Of a stretch of 30,973 nt of DNA, positions 22,721-29,644 are shown piece by piece. Within the stretch, counting starts at the first letter, position 1. Every line of letters begins with the position of its first letter. Origin of the DNA: JBAYJT01 sp041664965 (GTDB taxonomy: Bacteria > Pseudomonadota > Gammaproteobacteria > UBA9339). The stretch covers positions 1 to 30,973 of the forward strand of contig JBAYJT010000016.1 of the NCBI GenBank assembly GCA_041664965.1. The letters run 5' to 3'. The notes below the pieces were generated by a model, which searched no databases, was not told the origin of the DNA, and saw nothing but the letters and a program-made list of their open reading frames with translations. Position numbers and translations under genes: made by a program.

Positions 22721-23311
22721 ATGAAAACAAAAAACACATTGGTTTTGGCTAGCTTGACAGTATTAGCAGCCCTGTGTTTGCAGGCTTGTGTGCCAGCAGC
22801 TTTAGTAGCGGCTGGTGCTGCTGCTACTGGTTTGATAGTTTACGATAGTCGCAGTGTGGCTACTATGTCTACTGATAGCGATATTACTTATCGTGCACAA
22901 GCTAAAGTTACGTCTAATCAAGAATTAGCCGATAAAACGCACATTTCTGCTACGTCTTTCAACCAGGTTTTGCTGGTGGTTGGTCAGGCTCCGACTGAAC
23001 AACTACGCGATTTAGCTATGTCATTAATGCAAAAAATTCCGAAAGTTAAGCATATTTACAACGAAATTGCTATTGCTCAGCCGATCAATATGCATCAACG
23101 TTCTAATGATGCTTGGTTGACAACCAAAGTTAAAACAGCATTGTTAGAACAGAAGAATTTACGTTCTGCGCAAATTAAAGTTCTTACGGAAGATTCCGTT
23201 GTCTATATGCTAGGTTCTGTAACACATGGTCAAGGCGATCTTGCTGCCGATGCAGCTAAACAAGTTGCCGGTGTGCGTAAGGTGGTAAAAGCTTTTGAAT
23301 ATGTGAGTTAA
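22721..23311 (+). CDS. dolP: BON-domain lipoprotein, DolP (YraP) type
   Basis: Outer-membrane lipoprotein of about 196 residues with signal peptide and lipobox LQAC (Cys23), a hydrophobic Ala-rich stretch (PAALVAAGAAATGLIVYDSR) and two BON domains (about 50-120 and 125-196; NDAWLTTKVKTALL and SVVYMLGSVTHGQGDLAADA). DolP supports outer-membrane integrity and BAM function in E. coli. RBS AGAGG upstream. It follows yraN, as in enterobacteria. Confidence 0.9.
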   Translation: MKTKNTLVLASLTVLAALCLQACVPAALVAAGAAATGLIVYDSRSVATMSTDSDITYRAQAKVTSNQELADKTHISATSFNQVLLVVGQAPTEQLRDLAMSLMQKIPKVKHIYNEIAIAQPINMHQRSNDAWLTTKVKTALLEQKNLRSAQIKVLTEDSVVYMLGSVTHGQGDLAADAAKQVAGVRKVVKAFEYVS

Positions 23312-23312
23312 G

Positions 23313-23975
23313 ATGGAACAACTTACTATTGTTCAAACTATCGCTGTTTGGGTTTTGCCGGTTTTATTTGCCGTTACTATGCATGAGGTTGCGCATGGCT
23401 TTGCGGCGTATTTGCTTGGTGATAAAACGGCTTTTATCCAAGGTCGCCTTTCTCTGAATCCAGCTAAACACATCGATCCTGTTGGGACGATAGTAGTTCC
23501 AGCGCTGCTTATGCTTGTAAGTGGTGGTAGATTTGTTTTTGGTTGGGCGAAGCCAGTTCCCGTTATAACGCGTTACTTCAAAAAGCCGCGCCGCGATATG
23601 ATTTTGGTCGCAATAGCTGGTCCCCTAGCCAATTTTCTTATGATGTTTATTTGGGCTGCTATAGCTAAGCTTGGAATTTTCTTGAAGTTAACTGGCTTGG
23701 ATTGGGCTTTGGCAGTGGTTTATATGGGTTCTGCTGGTATTATGATTAATGCTCTTTTGATGGTGTTTAATCTTTTGCCACTGCCGCCTTTGGATGGTGG
23801 GCACATTCTTATGGGGTTGCTTCCAGCCAGGGCTGCGGAGATGCTGCGCCGTATTGAACCATATGGCTTTTTTATTTTACTTATTCTTATAGCAACTCGG
23901 CTTTTGACCGTTATTACCATGCCGGCTCTTGTTTTTTTACAGTGGCTAGTTAGCATTTGCTTGGGTTTACATTGA
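23313..23975 (+). CDS. Site-2 protease family (M50B) membrane metalloprotease
   Basis: 220-residue membrane protein of the short S2P/RseP-like class without a PDZ domain. Zinc ligands are HEVAH (about 24-28) and the Asp of PPLDGGHIL near 160; NPAKHIDPVGT is the usual motif after the first helix. About five to six membrane segments. It would cut a transmembrane helix of an unknown substrate. Begins 1 base after the dolP stop and ends 3 bases before moeA, so it is in the same transcript. Confidence 0.92.
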   Translation: MEQLTIVQTIAVWVLPVLFAVTMHEVAHGFAAYLLGDKTAFIQGRLSLNPAKHIDPVGTIVVPALLMLVSGGRFVFGWAKPVPVITRYFKKPRRDMILVAIAGPLANFLMMFIWAAIAKLGIFLKLTGLDWALAVVYMGSAGIMINALLMVFNLLPLPPLDGGHILMGLLPARAAEMLRRIEPYGFFILLILIATRLLTVITMPALVFLQWLVSICLGLH

Positions 23976-23978
23976 AAA

Positions 23979-25181
23979 ATGATTCCTCTCGATCAAGCAC
24001 TAAATATTATTGCGTCTAAAGTAATTTCATCGGCTTTTCCACAAGAGAAATTATCCACAGAAGATGCTTTGGGACGCGTGTTAGCAGAATCGCGGTCCTC
24101 GCGCTTAGATTTACCGCCGTTTCGTAAGGCTATGATGGATGGCTATGCTATTTTAGAAGAAGATGAAAGCGAGAGTTTTAAAGTTTTAGAGACTGTTGCT
24201 GCGGGAAGTACTGTCCAACAAGAGCTGAAGCCTGGAGAGACAATAAAAATCATGACTGGAGCGCCTTTGCCAGATGGCGTTGGTAGAGTGATTCCTTGGG
24301 AAAATGTTAAATTAGAAGGCGATAAGATTACTATTCTAAAATTTAGCCAAGCTAAAAATATTGCAGAAAAAGGCGAAGATTTACGGAAAGGAGAGTTGGT
24401 AATTCCCGCAGGAACAAGACTGGGCGCGCTAGAAGTTGCTAATCTAATAGCAGCTGGCATTACTGAAGTTGCGGTTTTTAGGCGATTGAAAGTAGCGATT
24501 ATTTCTACTGGCGATGAGTTAGTGGAAAAATATGAAGATCTTGTTCCTGGCAAAATAATGAACTCTAACGCGCCGCTTTTACGATCTCTTTGTAAACTTT
24601 GGGGCTTAGAAGTTATTGCCAATCTAGCTGTCAAAGATAATTGCGAAAGTTTAGTGGAAGAGCTTAAAAAATTGAAAAACGCTGATTTTATCTTGCTTTC
24701 CGGCGGAGTTTCAGCGGGAGATTTTGATTTTGTAGCTAAATCATTACGTTTAGCGGATTTTACTATTCATTTTGATCGTGTAGCCATCAAACCTGGCAAA
24801 CCTATGACTTTTGCGAGTCGAGATAAACAATATATATTTGCTCTCCCTGGTAATCCAGTGGCGGTTTATTTAACTTTTCATTTGTTTGTGCTGTTTGCCT
24901 ACCAAAAATTATTGAATTTAAAACCGCTTCTCACCAATGTTCATTTGCCTTTGGCGAAAGATTGGAAGCGCAAAAACAGTGAAAGGCTCGAATTTGTACC
25001 AGCCCGTTTGCAAGAAGATGGAACTCTTTTGCCTATTGAAATTCACGGTTCAGCAGATTTGATGGCATTGCTACAGTGCGATGGTTTTTTTGTGGTGGAT
25101 GTGGGTAGGAAGGAAATAGTGTCTGGAACGAATGTAGAGACGAGATTCATCGCATCTTCTAAGGTCGGAATTGCGACTTAG
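23979..25181 (+). CDS. moeA: Molybdopterin molybdenumtransferase
   Basis: Inserts molybdate into adenylated molybdopterin. 400 residues, normal. Visible: LPPFRKAMMDGYAI near 46-60, GAPLPDGVGRVIPWENV, STGDELVE, LLSGGVSAGDFDFV, IKPGKPMTFA and LPGNPVAVYLTFHLF. First of the molybdenum-cofactor genes here (moeA, moaA, moaC, MOSC-MogA), separated from the others by udp. Confidence 0.96.
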   Translation: MIPLDQALNIIASKVISSAFPQEKLSTEDALGRVLAESRSSRLDLPPFRKAMMDGYAILEEDESESFKVLETVAAGSTVQQELKPGETIKIMTGAPLPDGVGRVIPWENVKLEGDKITILKFSQAKNIAEKGEDLRKGELVIPAGTRLGALEVANLIAAGITEVAVFRRLKVAIISTGDELVEKYEDLVPGKIMNSNAPLLRSLCKLWGLEVIANLAVKDNCESLVEELKKLKNADFILLSGGVSAGDFDFVAKSLRLADFTIHFDRVAIKPGKPMTFASRDKQYIFALPGNPVAVYLTFHLFVLFAYQKLLNLKPLLTNVHLPLAKDWKRKNSERLEFVPARLQEDGTLLPIEIHGSADLMALLQCDGFFVVDVGRKEIVSGTNVETRFIASSKVGIAT

Positions 25182-25223
25182 GCTATTTTGTTTTATCATC
25201 TGGCCATTCCGTTGATAGACGGT

Positions 25224-25269
25224 GAAAAACATGTCTATGACATTTCCTTATAAATCAAGGACTTATATT
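25224..25269 (-). repeat. Dispersed repeat, copy 6
   Basis: Minus strand: CCTTGATTTATAAG, 15 bases from TTGATT to TAGACATGTTTTTCACC, then a CCGT/ACGG stem-loop (about 25209-25222). It lies between moeA and udp. The spacer next to TAGACA is almost unrelated to that of the other copies. Confidence 0.85.
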
Positions 25270-25318
25270 TTAAAGTCCAAGGCTGGAAATTTTTAACTTA
25301 GATTTTCGAGGTTTAAAT

Positions 25319-26122
25319 ATGCCAAAACAAGTAGCTTCTGATGCTAAGCAATATCACATTAATTTATCCAAAGATATGATCGAAGGGGCAGAATATGTTT
25401 TGCTACCAGGCGATCCATATCGCGTCGAGTCTTTGGCGAAAATCTTTGATCCGAATGCTAAACATTTGGCTTCTAATCGTGAACATACGTCTTTTTTAGC
25501 TCATTTCCAGGGCCAAAAAGTTTTGGTTTGTTCAACTGGGATGGGCGCGCCATCGACTGGTATTGCAGTGGAAGAGCTTGCTACTATTGGTCTTAAATAT
25601 TTCTTACGAGTTGGCACTTGTGGCGGAATCCAATCTTACACTAATTTGGGCGATGTTATAATCACTACAGCCGCTGTACGCTTAGAAGGTACGTCGAGCC
25701 ACTATGCTCCAATGGAATATCCGGCAGTTGCTTCTTTTGATTTTACTCAATCTTTAGTGGATGGCGCGAAAGAAGCTAAAGTGCCATTTCATACTGGCAT
25801 TACAGCTAGTTCCGATACTTTCTGGCCCGGCCAAGAGCGTCGTGATAATTATTCGGGTTATTTATTACGTCGTTTTGAAGGATCTATGGCTGAATGGCGA
25901 GCTTTGAATGTTTTAAATTTTGAAATGGAAGCTTCGGTATTATTTGTTATGTGTAGTGCTTTTGGTTTGCATGCCGCCTGCCTTTGTGGAGTTATAGCTA
26001 AGCGCGTTGAATCGGAAGCGGTATCTACAGCTGCGAAAACTGGTGCAGCTAAAGCTAACTGGGAAAACGCTACGTTGTACGGAATTGCAGCGCACATGCG
26101 AAAACGTGGCCTGATTAAATAA
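25319..26122 (+). CDS. udp: Uridine phosphorylase
   Basis: Reversible phosphorolysis of uridine to uracil plus ribose-1-phosphate. 267 residues. Strong family motifs: LLPGDPYRVESLAKIF, CSTGMGAPSTGIAVEELA, FLRVGTCGGIQ, ITASSDTFWPGQERRDNYSG and LNFEMEASVLFVM. The start has GAGG about 7 bases upstream. It sits between moeA and moaA although functionally unrelated; repeat copy 6 precedes it, so an insertion boundary is possible. The moaA start is 6 bases past its stop. Confidence 0.95.
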   Translation: MPKQVASDAKQYHINLSKDMIEGAEYVLLPGDPYRVESLAKIFDPNAKHLASNREHTSFLAHFQGQKVLVCSTGMGAPSTGIAVEELATIGLKYFLRVGTCGGIQSYTNLGDVIITTAAVRLEGTSSHYAPMEYPAVASFDFTQSLVDGAKEAKVPFHTGITASSDTFWPGQERRDNYSGYLLRRFEGSMAEWRALNVLNFEMEASVLFVMCSAFGLHAACLCGVIAKRVESEAVSTAAKTGAAKANWENATLYGIAAHMRKRGLIK

Positions 26123-26128
26123 AAATCT

Positions 26129-26926
26129 ATGCGCGATCGTTTTGGGCGTGAAATAAATTATTTACGCATTTCAGTAACCGATCGCTGTAATCTTCGTTGT
26201 TCTTATTGTGTGCCGGAAGAAGGCTTGCCTTTTGTGCCGGCGCGCAAAATTCTCACTTTTGAAGAAATTGTTGCCATAGTCCAAGCTGCTTCTCGTCTTG
26301 GCATTAATAAAGTTCGCCTAACTGGCGGCGAGCCGCTTTTGCGTCGCGATATTGTAAAATTGGTTTGTATGTTATCTAAAATCGACGGCATTCTAGATTT
26401 GGCCCTGACTACGAATGGAATTTTACTAGCGAATTTGGTTCTGGATTTAAAAAAAGCGGGATTAAAACGCGTTAATGTGAGTTTAGATAGTATTTTGCCT
26501 GAAAAATTTCAGTTGATCACGCGCGGCGGAGATGTCAATACCGTGTTTTTAGGCATTGACAAGGCTTTGGAAGCAGGTTTGGCAGTTAAAATAAATTGCG
26601 TTGTAGAAGAATCGCCAGATGAGGAAGATGCAATGTTAGTCAAAAAATATGCCGATAAAAAACATCTTCCAGTGCAGTTTGTGCGCAATATGAATTTTTC
26701 CAAAGGCCAATTTCATAAGGTTTGGGGCGGGCGCGGCGGAGATTGTAAGAATTGCAATAGGCTGCGTTTGCTTAGTGATGGCAGTATCATGCCTTGTTTA
26801 TTTTCAGATTTAAGTTTTAATACCGAAAAACTTGGAATTGAAGAAGCTATAACTACAGCAATTTTGCAAAAGCCGGAGCGAGGATTGCCTTGTAAACGCC
26901 AATGGATGTGTGCTGTGGGAGGGTAA
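26129..26926 (+). CDS. moaA: Short GTP 3',8-cyclase MoaA
   Basis: Radical-SAM first enzyme of molybdenum-cofactor synthesis. N-terminal cluster motif is DRCNLRCSYC, followed by KVRLTGGEPLLRRD and VNVSLDS. The second Fe-S site is CKNC...C (DCKNCNRLRLLSDGSIMPC), and the C-terminus keeps the double-Gly end (MCAVGG). Length is 265 residues against about 330 for typical MoaA; the shortage is between the barrel (VQFVRNM) and CKNCNRLR, where about 20 residues replace about 60-70. All visible catalytic ligands remain, so it may be active, or a divergent short form. Confidence 0.88.
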   Translation: MRDRFGREINYLRISVTDRCNLRCSYCVPEEGLPFVPARKILTFEEIVAIVQAASRLGINKVRLTGGEPLLRRDIVKLVCMLSKIDGILDLALTTNGILLANLVLDLKKAGLKRVNVSLDSILPEKFQLITRGGDVNTVFLGIDKALEAGLAVKINCVVEESPDEEDAMLVKKYADKKHLPVQFVRNMNFSKGQFHKVWGGRGGDCKNCNRLRLLSDGSIMPCLFSDLSFNTEKLGIEEAITTAILQKPERGLPCKRQWMCAVGG

Positions 26927-26928
26927 AG

Positions 26929-27375
26929 ATGAAAAAGTTTTCTCACCTTGATGAAAAAAATAAAGCTAAAATGGTGAATGTTGGCGCAAAGCCAGTACAA
27001 AAACGGCTAGCACGCGCCAGTGGTAAAATTTTCTTAGCCCAAAACACATTAAAGGCTATTCAAAAGCAGGAGCTAGCTAAAGGCGATGTTTTGGCTGTGG
27101 CTAAAATTGCTGGAATTCAAGCGGCGAAAAAAACCTCAGAGCTAATCCCGCTTTGCCATACGCTTTTGTTAGATAATGTGGAGGTCAATTTTCGAATAGA
27201 TTCTACTGGTATTACAGCGGAAAGCATTGTGCAAAGCCGCGGTGTGACTGGTGTGGAAATGGAAGCTTTGACGGCAGTAAGTGTGGCATTGTTGACCGTC
27301 TATGATATGTGCAAGGCGGTGGATAAAAATATGCGCATTGGGGAAATAATTTTGTTGGAGAAAACTAAACAATAA
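26929..27375 (+). CDS. moaC: Cyclic pyranopterin monophosphate synthase
   Basis: Second step of molybdenum-cofactor synthesis, acting on the MoaA product. 148 residues from the ATG at 26929, which has an excellent Shine-Dalgarno (GGAGGG) formed by the end of moaA. Motifs: KMVNVGAKP, KKTSELIPLCHTLLLDNVEV and GVEMEALTAVSVALLTVYDM. A longer reading would overlap moaA and is unlikely. A CAATACCGT/ACGGTATTG hairpin follows at 27379. Confidence 0.96.
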   Translation: MKKFSHLDEKNKAKMVNVGAKPVQKRLARASGKIFLAQNTLKAIQKQELAKGDVLAVAKIAGIQAAKKTSELIPLCHTLLLDNVEVNFRIDSTGITAESIVQSRGVTGVEMEALTAVSVALLTVYDMCKAVDKNMRIGEIILLEKTKQ

Positions 27376-27378
27376 AGT

Positions 27379-27403
27379 CAATACCGTGAAAAATACGGTA
27401 TTG
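27379..27403. terminator. Hairpin after moaC
   Basis: CAATACCGT, a 7-base loop and ACGGTATTG form a perfect 9-bp stem directly after the moaC stop. There is no T-run, so intrinsic termination is uncertain. Confidence 0.45.
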
Positions 27404-27436
27404 TGAGAAAAGTTTTGACTGCTAGAATTCTCTAGC

Positions 27437-28339
27437 ATGAACAAACAACTTCCAACGCCGCACGATCGCTTTTTCCGTTCTACCATGACACATCCAACCG
27501 TCATACGCGAATTTTTCACAGAACACTTACCGGCTCACATCAAAAAAACATTAGATTTTAATTCTATCAAGCCCCTAAAAGACAGCTTTGTAAATGATAA
27601 ATTGCGCTTACAGATAACGGATTTGCTATATAGCGCCAGCTTCAATAATCGACCTGGTTATTTATATCTTTTGGTCGAACACCAAAGCACACCTAATCAA
27701 CTAATGCCCTTTCGTCTTTTGAAATATACAATTGACATAATAGATCAGCACCTAACAAAACATGGCGGAACCAAGCTCCCCGTCGTTTATCCGATGGTCT
27801 TTTATAATGGCCAAAAGCCTTACAAATACTCGACTGATCTTTTCGATCTCTTTGAAGAAGACAAGGATTTAGCTTTAAAAATCTTCTGGAAACCATTCGA
27901 TTTGATTGACCTTACTCAAATTCCAGACGAAAGATTCAAAGATCATCTCATGTTTGGCGTTGCCGCAAAAGTCATGAAGCACATATACGACAAAGATTTT
28001 TTACTGTTTTTTAAAATACTTATTCAAGAATTAAGAAGACTTGAATCTTTAGGTGAAGATAAGTATATTTATACTGTACTTTCATACATAGCACAGGCTA
28101 GTGAATCTTCTAAAGAAAAATTCATTGAAATAACCAGAACTGGCTTAGTAGATCCCAATGAGGAAAAGATCATGACAATAGCTGAACAATTTAGACAAGA
28201 AGGCGTGCAGGTTGGACAAGAAAAAGCATTTCAAGCTGTAGCAACAGAACTACGTCGTACAGGTTTATCTTCTAAAGAAGTAGAAAAAGTAATAAATCTT
28301 TCCAAAAACCTTGTCAATAAGACAAATAAAAGATCATGA
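27437..28339 (+). CDS. Rpn/YhgA-like PD-(D/E)XK nuclease (putative transposase family)
   Basis: 300-residue recombination-promoting-nuclease family protein (PF04754 type). Seen: PHDRFFR at the N-terminus, EFFTEHLP, LQITDLLYSA and YLLVEHQSTP (the acidic D and ExQ active-site core), MPFRLLKYTI, VVYPMVFYNGQ, then a helical tail with AEQFRQEGVQVGQEKA. Family members make double-strand breaks and promote recombination; they are often repeated in intracellular bacteria. No Shine-Dalgarno is seen; a GCTAGA/TCTAGC hairpin (27421-27436) abuts the start codon. It splits moaC from MOSC-MogA, suggesting insertion. Confidence 0.88.
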   Translation: MNKQLPTPHDRFFRSTMTHPTVIREFFTEHLPAHIKKTLDFNSIKPLKDSFVNDKLRLQITDLLYSASFNNRPGYLYLLVEHQSTPNQLMPFRLLKYTIDIIDQHLTKHGGTKLPVVYPMVFYNGQKPYKYSTDLFDLFEEDKDLALKIFWKPFDLIDLTQIPDERFKDHLMFGVAAKVMKHIYDKDFLLFFKILIQELRRLESLGEDKYIYTVLSYIAQASESSKEKFIEITRTGLVDPNEEKIMTIAEQFRQEGVQVGQEKAFQAVATELRRTGLSSKEVEKVINLSKNLVNKTNKRS

Positions 28340-28524
28340 CACTAGCAGAACAATTTAAGCAACAAGGTAGACAAGAAGGTCGGCAAGAAGGTTGGGGAAA
28401 AGGCCGTTTAGACGGCATAAAGACCGTAGCTAAAAACCTTCTTAAAAAAGGTCGACCCTTGAATGAAATTGCTGCGGTAACGAATTTGTCTAAAAGTAGA
28501 CTCAAAAAATTACTTGTTGAATAA
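28328..28524 (+). pseudogene. Duplicated tail of an Rpn-family gene
   Basis: A 62-codon frame from 28336 (MTLAEQFKQQGRQEG... to KLLVE) repeats the end of the preceding protein (MTIAEQFRQEGVQVG...). AAGATCATGACA occurs at 28166 and 28331, about 165 bases apart. The first protein's TGA overlaps this ATG and the copy is in another frame, so it is likely the remnant of a second Rpn gene or of a tail duplication. It could be expressed as a small protein by coupling, but no ribosome site is seen. Confidence 0.65.
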
Positions 28525-28575
28525 CTTTTGTACTAATTAAGTTTCAACTTAAGCCGCATTGTCAAGATTGCCCAG

Positions 28576-28616
28576 AAAATATGTCTATTAAAAATCCTTT
28601 AAAATCAATTGGTTGT
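28576..28616 (-). repeat. Dispersed repeat, copy 7 (at the MOSC-MogA start)
   Basis: Minus strand: AATTGATTTTAAAGG, 15 bases from TTGATT to TAGACATATTTTC. On the plus strand the ATG at 28581 used by the downstream frame is inside this copy. Confidence 0.8.
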
Positions 28617-29621
28617 GAAATTAAATCAAAGGCGCTGGATCCCGCGATCAAGTCGCGGGATGACGGAGTAATTTGTAAAAATTCGTCTTTTGGTTGTTTG
28701 GTTGGCACCAACTTGGCTGAGAGCAAAAAAGAGTCCAAATATCCGGTGCAAGAAATAATTTTGGATGAAAAAGGCGTGGTGGGCGATGTGCATCGCGGGC
28801 CAGGGAATCGGCAAGTGAGCATTTTGGGTCAAGAAAGTTTGGATAGTTTTTTTGCTCGAACAGGTAAGAAAATTAAACCTGGCGATTTTGCGGAAAACCT
28901 CACCATTTCTGGTATTGATCTTACAAAAATTGCACTTTTAGATCGTTTAGTTATTGGCGATGCGGTTTTGGAAATAACTCAACTCGGTAAGAAATGCCAT
29001 GGCGAGGTTTGTGCCATTTTTCGCGAAGTTGGCATGTGTGCTATGCCCAAAGAAGGCGTCTTTGCTCGGGTTATAAAAGGCGGGAAAATTAAACCCGGCG
29101 ATAAAATTTCTTATCTAGCAAGACCACTTAAAATTTTATTTCTTACTTTAAGCGACCGCGCCGCAGCTGGCATCTACAAAGATACAGCCGGACCTTTGGC
29201 TCTAAAGCTCACACAAGAGTTTTTTCAAGGAAAGAGATGGCATTTGGAATATGCAAGTAAACTTCTTTCTGATGATGCAGATAAATTAACTGCTGTTTTA
29301 GAAAAAGCGCTGCAAGATTCTATCGATATAATTTTTACTATTGGTGGAACGGGTGTTGGCCCACGCGATCAGACGCCCGATGTTGTCGCCAGGATTTTCC
29401 CCAAAATAATTCCTGGTATTATGGAAAATATTCGTCAGAAACATGCAGAAACCAAACCAGCTGCGCTTTTAAGCCGCAGTATTGCTGCAGTAAAAAATAC
29501 CACGCAAATTTATACTCTTCCAGGTAGCGAGCGTGCCGTGAGCGAGTATTGCCCCATGATTTTTGCGAATTTGGAGCATATTATTTGTATGCTGCATTCC
29601 CTGGATCAGCATGGGCATTAG
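28581..29621 (+). CDS. MOSC domain-MogA fusion, molybdenum-cofactor protein
   Basis: 346 residues as read from 28581. Residues about 38-175 are a MOSC domain (GDVHRGPGNRQVSILGQESL, then GKKCHGEVCAIFREVG with Cys residues and GVFARVIKGGKIKPGD). Residues about 182-346 are MogA/MoaB-like molybdopterin adenylyltransferase (LTLSDRAAAGIYKDTAGPLA, FTIGGTGVGPRDQTPDV, YTLPGSERAV). MogA adenylates molybdopterin before MoeA acts, so this complements moeA. The first 30 or so residues are encoded by repeat copy 7 and a second palindromic repeat and look like junk. Real start candidates further in are only TTG (28701, 28716) or ATT, none with a good ribosome site. Confidence 0.85.
   Translation: MSIKNPLKSIGCEIKSKALDPAIKSRDDGVICKNSSFGCLVGTNLAESKKESKYPVQEIILDEKGVVGDVHRGPGNRQVSILGQESLDSFFARTGKKIKPGDFAENLTISGIDLTKIALLDRLVIGDAVLEITQLGKKCHGEVCAIFREVGMCAMPKEGVFARVIKGGKIKPGDKISYLARPLKILFLTLSDRAAAGIYKDTAGPLALKLTQEFFQGKRWHLEYASKLLSDDADKLTAVLEKALQDSIDIIFTIGGTGVGPRDQTPDVVARIFPKIIPGIMENIRQKHAETKPAALLSRSIAAVKNTTQIYTLPGSERAVSEYCPMIFANLEHIICMLHSLDQHGH
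28631..28663. repeat. GC-rich palindromic repeat of the VIPRLDRGIQ type
   Basis: ATCCCGCGA, loop TCAAG, TCGCGGGAT (28639-28661), flanked by GCTGG and GACG. Its minus-strand translation is the familiar VIPRLDRGIQ string seen in spurious frames of many proteobacteria, so this is a widespread palindromic repeat class. It lies inside the 5' part of the MOSC-MogA frame. Confidence 0.75.
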
Positions 29622-29644
29622 TAGATACGCAATTAATCGCATCT

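Noticed and set aside
27437..28339. An insertion sequence with a conventional transposase
   Set aside because: The protein is a PD-(D/E)XK Rpn-family nuclease; no DDE motif, terminal inverted repeats or target duplication could be found around it.
124..28616. The spaced repeats as a CRISPR array
   Set aside because: Copies are thousands of bases apart, in both orientations, with no regular spacers and no cas genes.
28626..28832. A 68-codon minus-strand frame containing VIPRLDRGIQ
   Set aside because: This string is the known translation of a widespread palindromic DNA repeat and the frame lies over the MOSC coding region.
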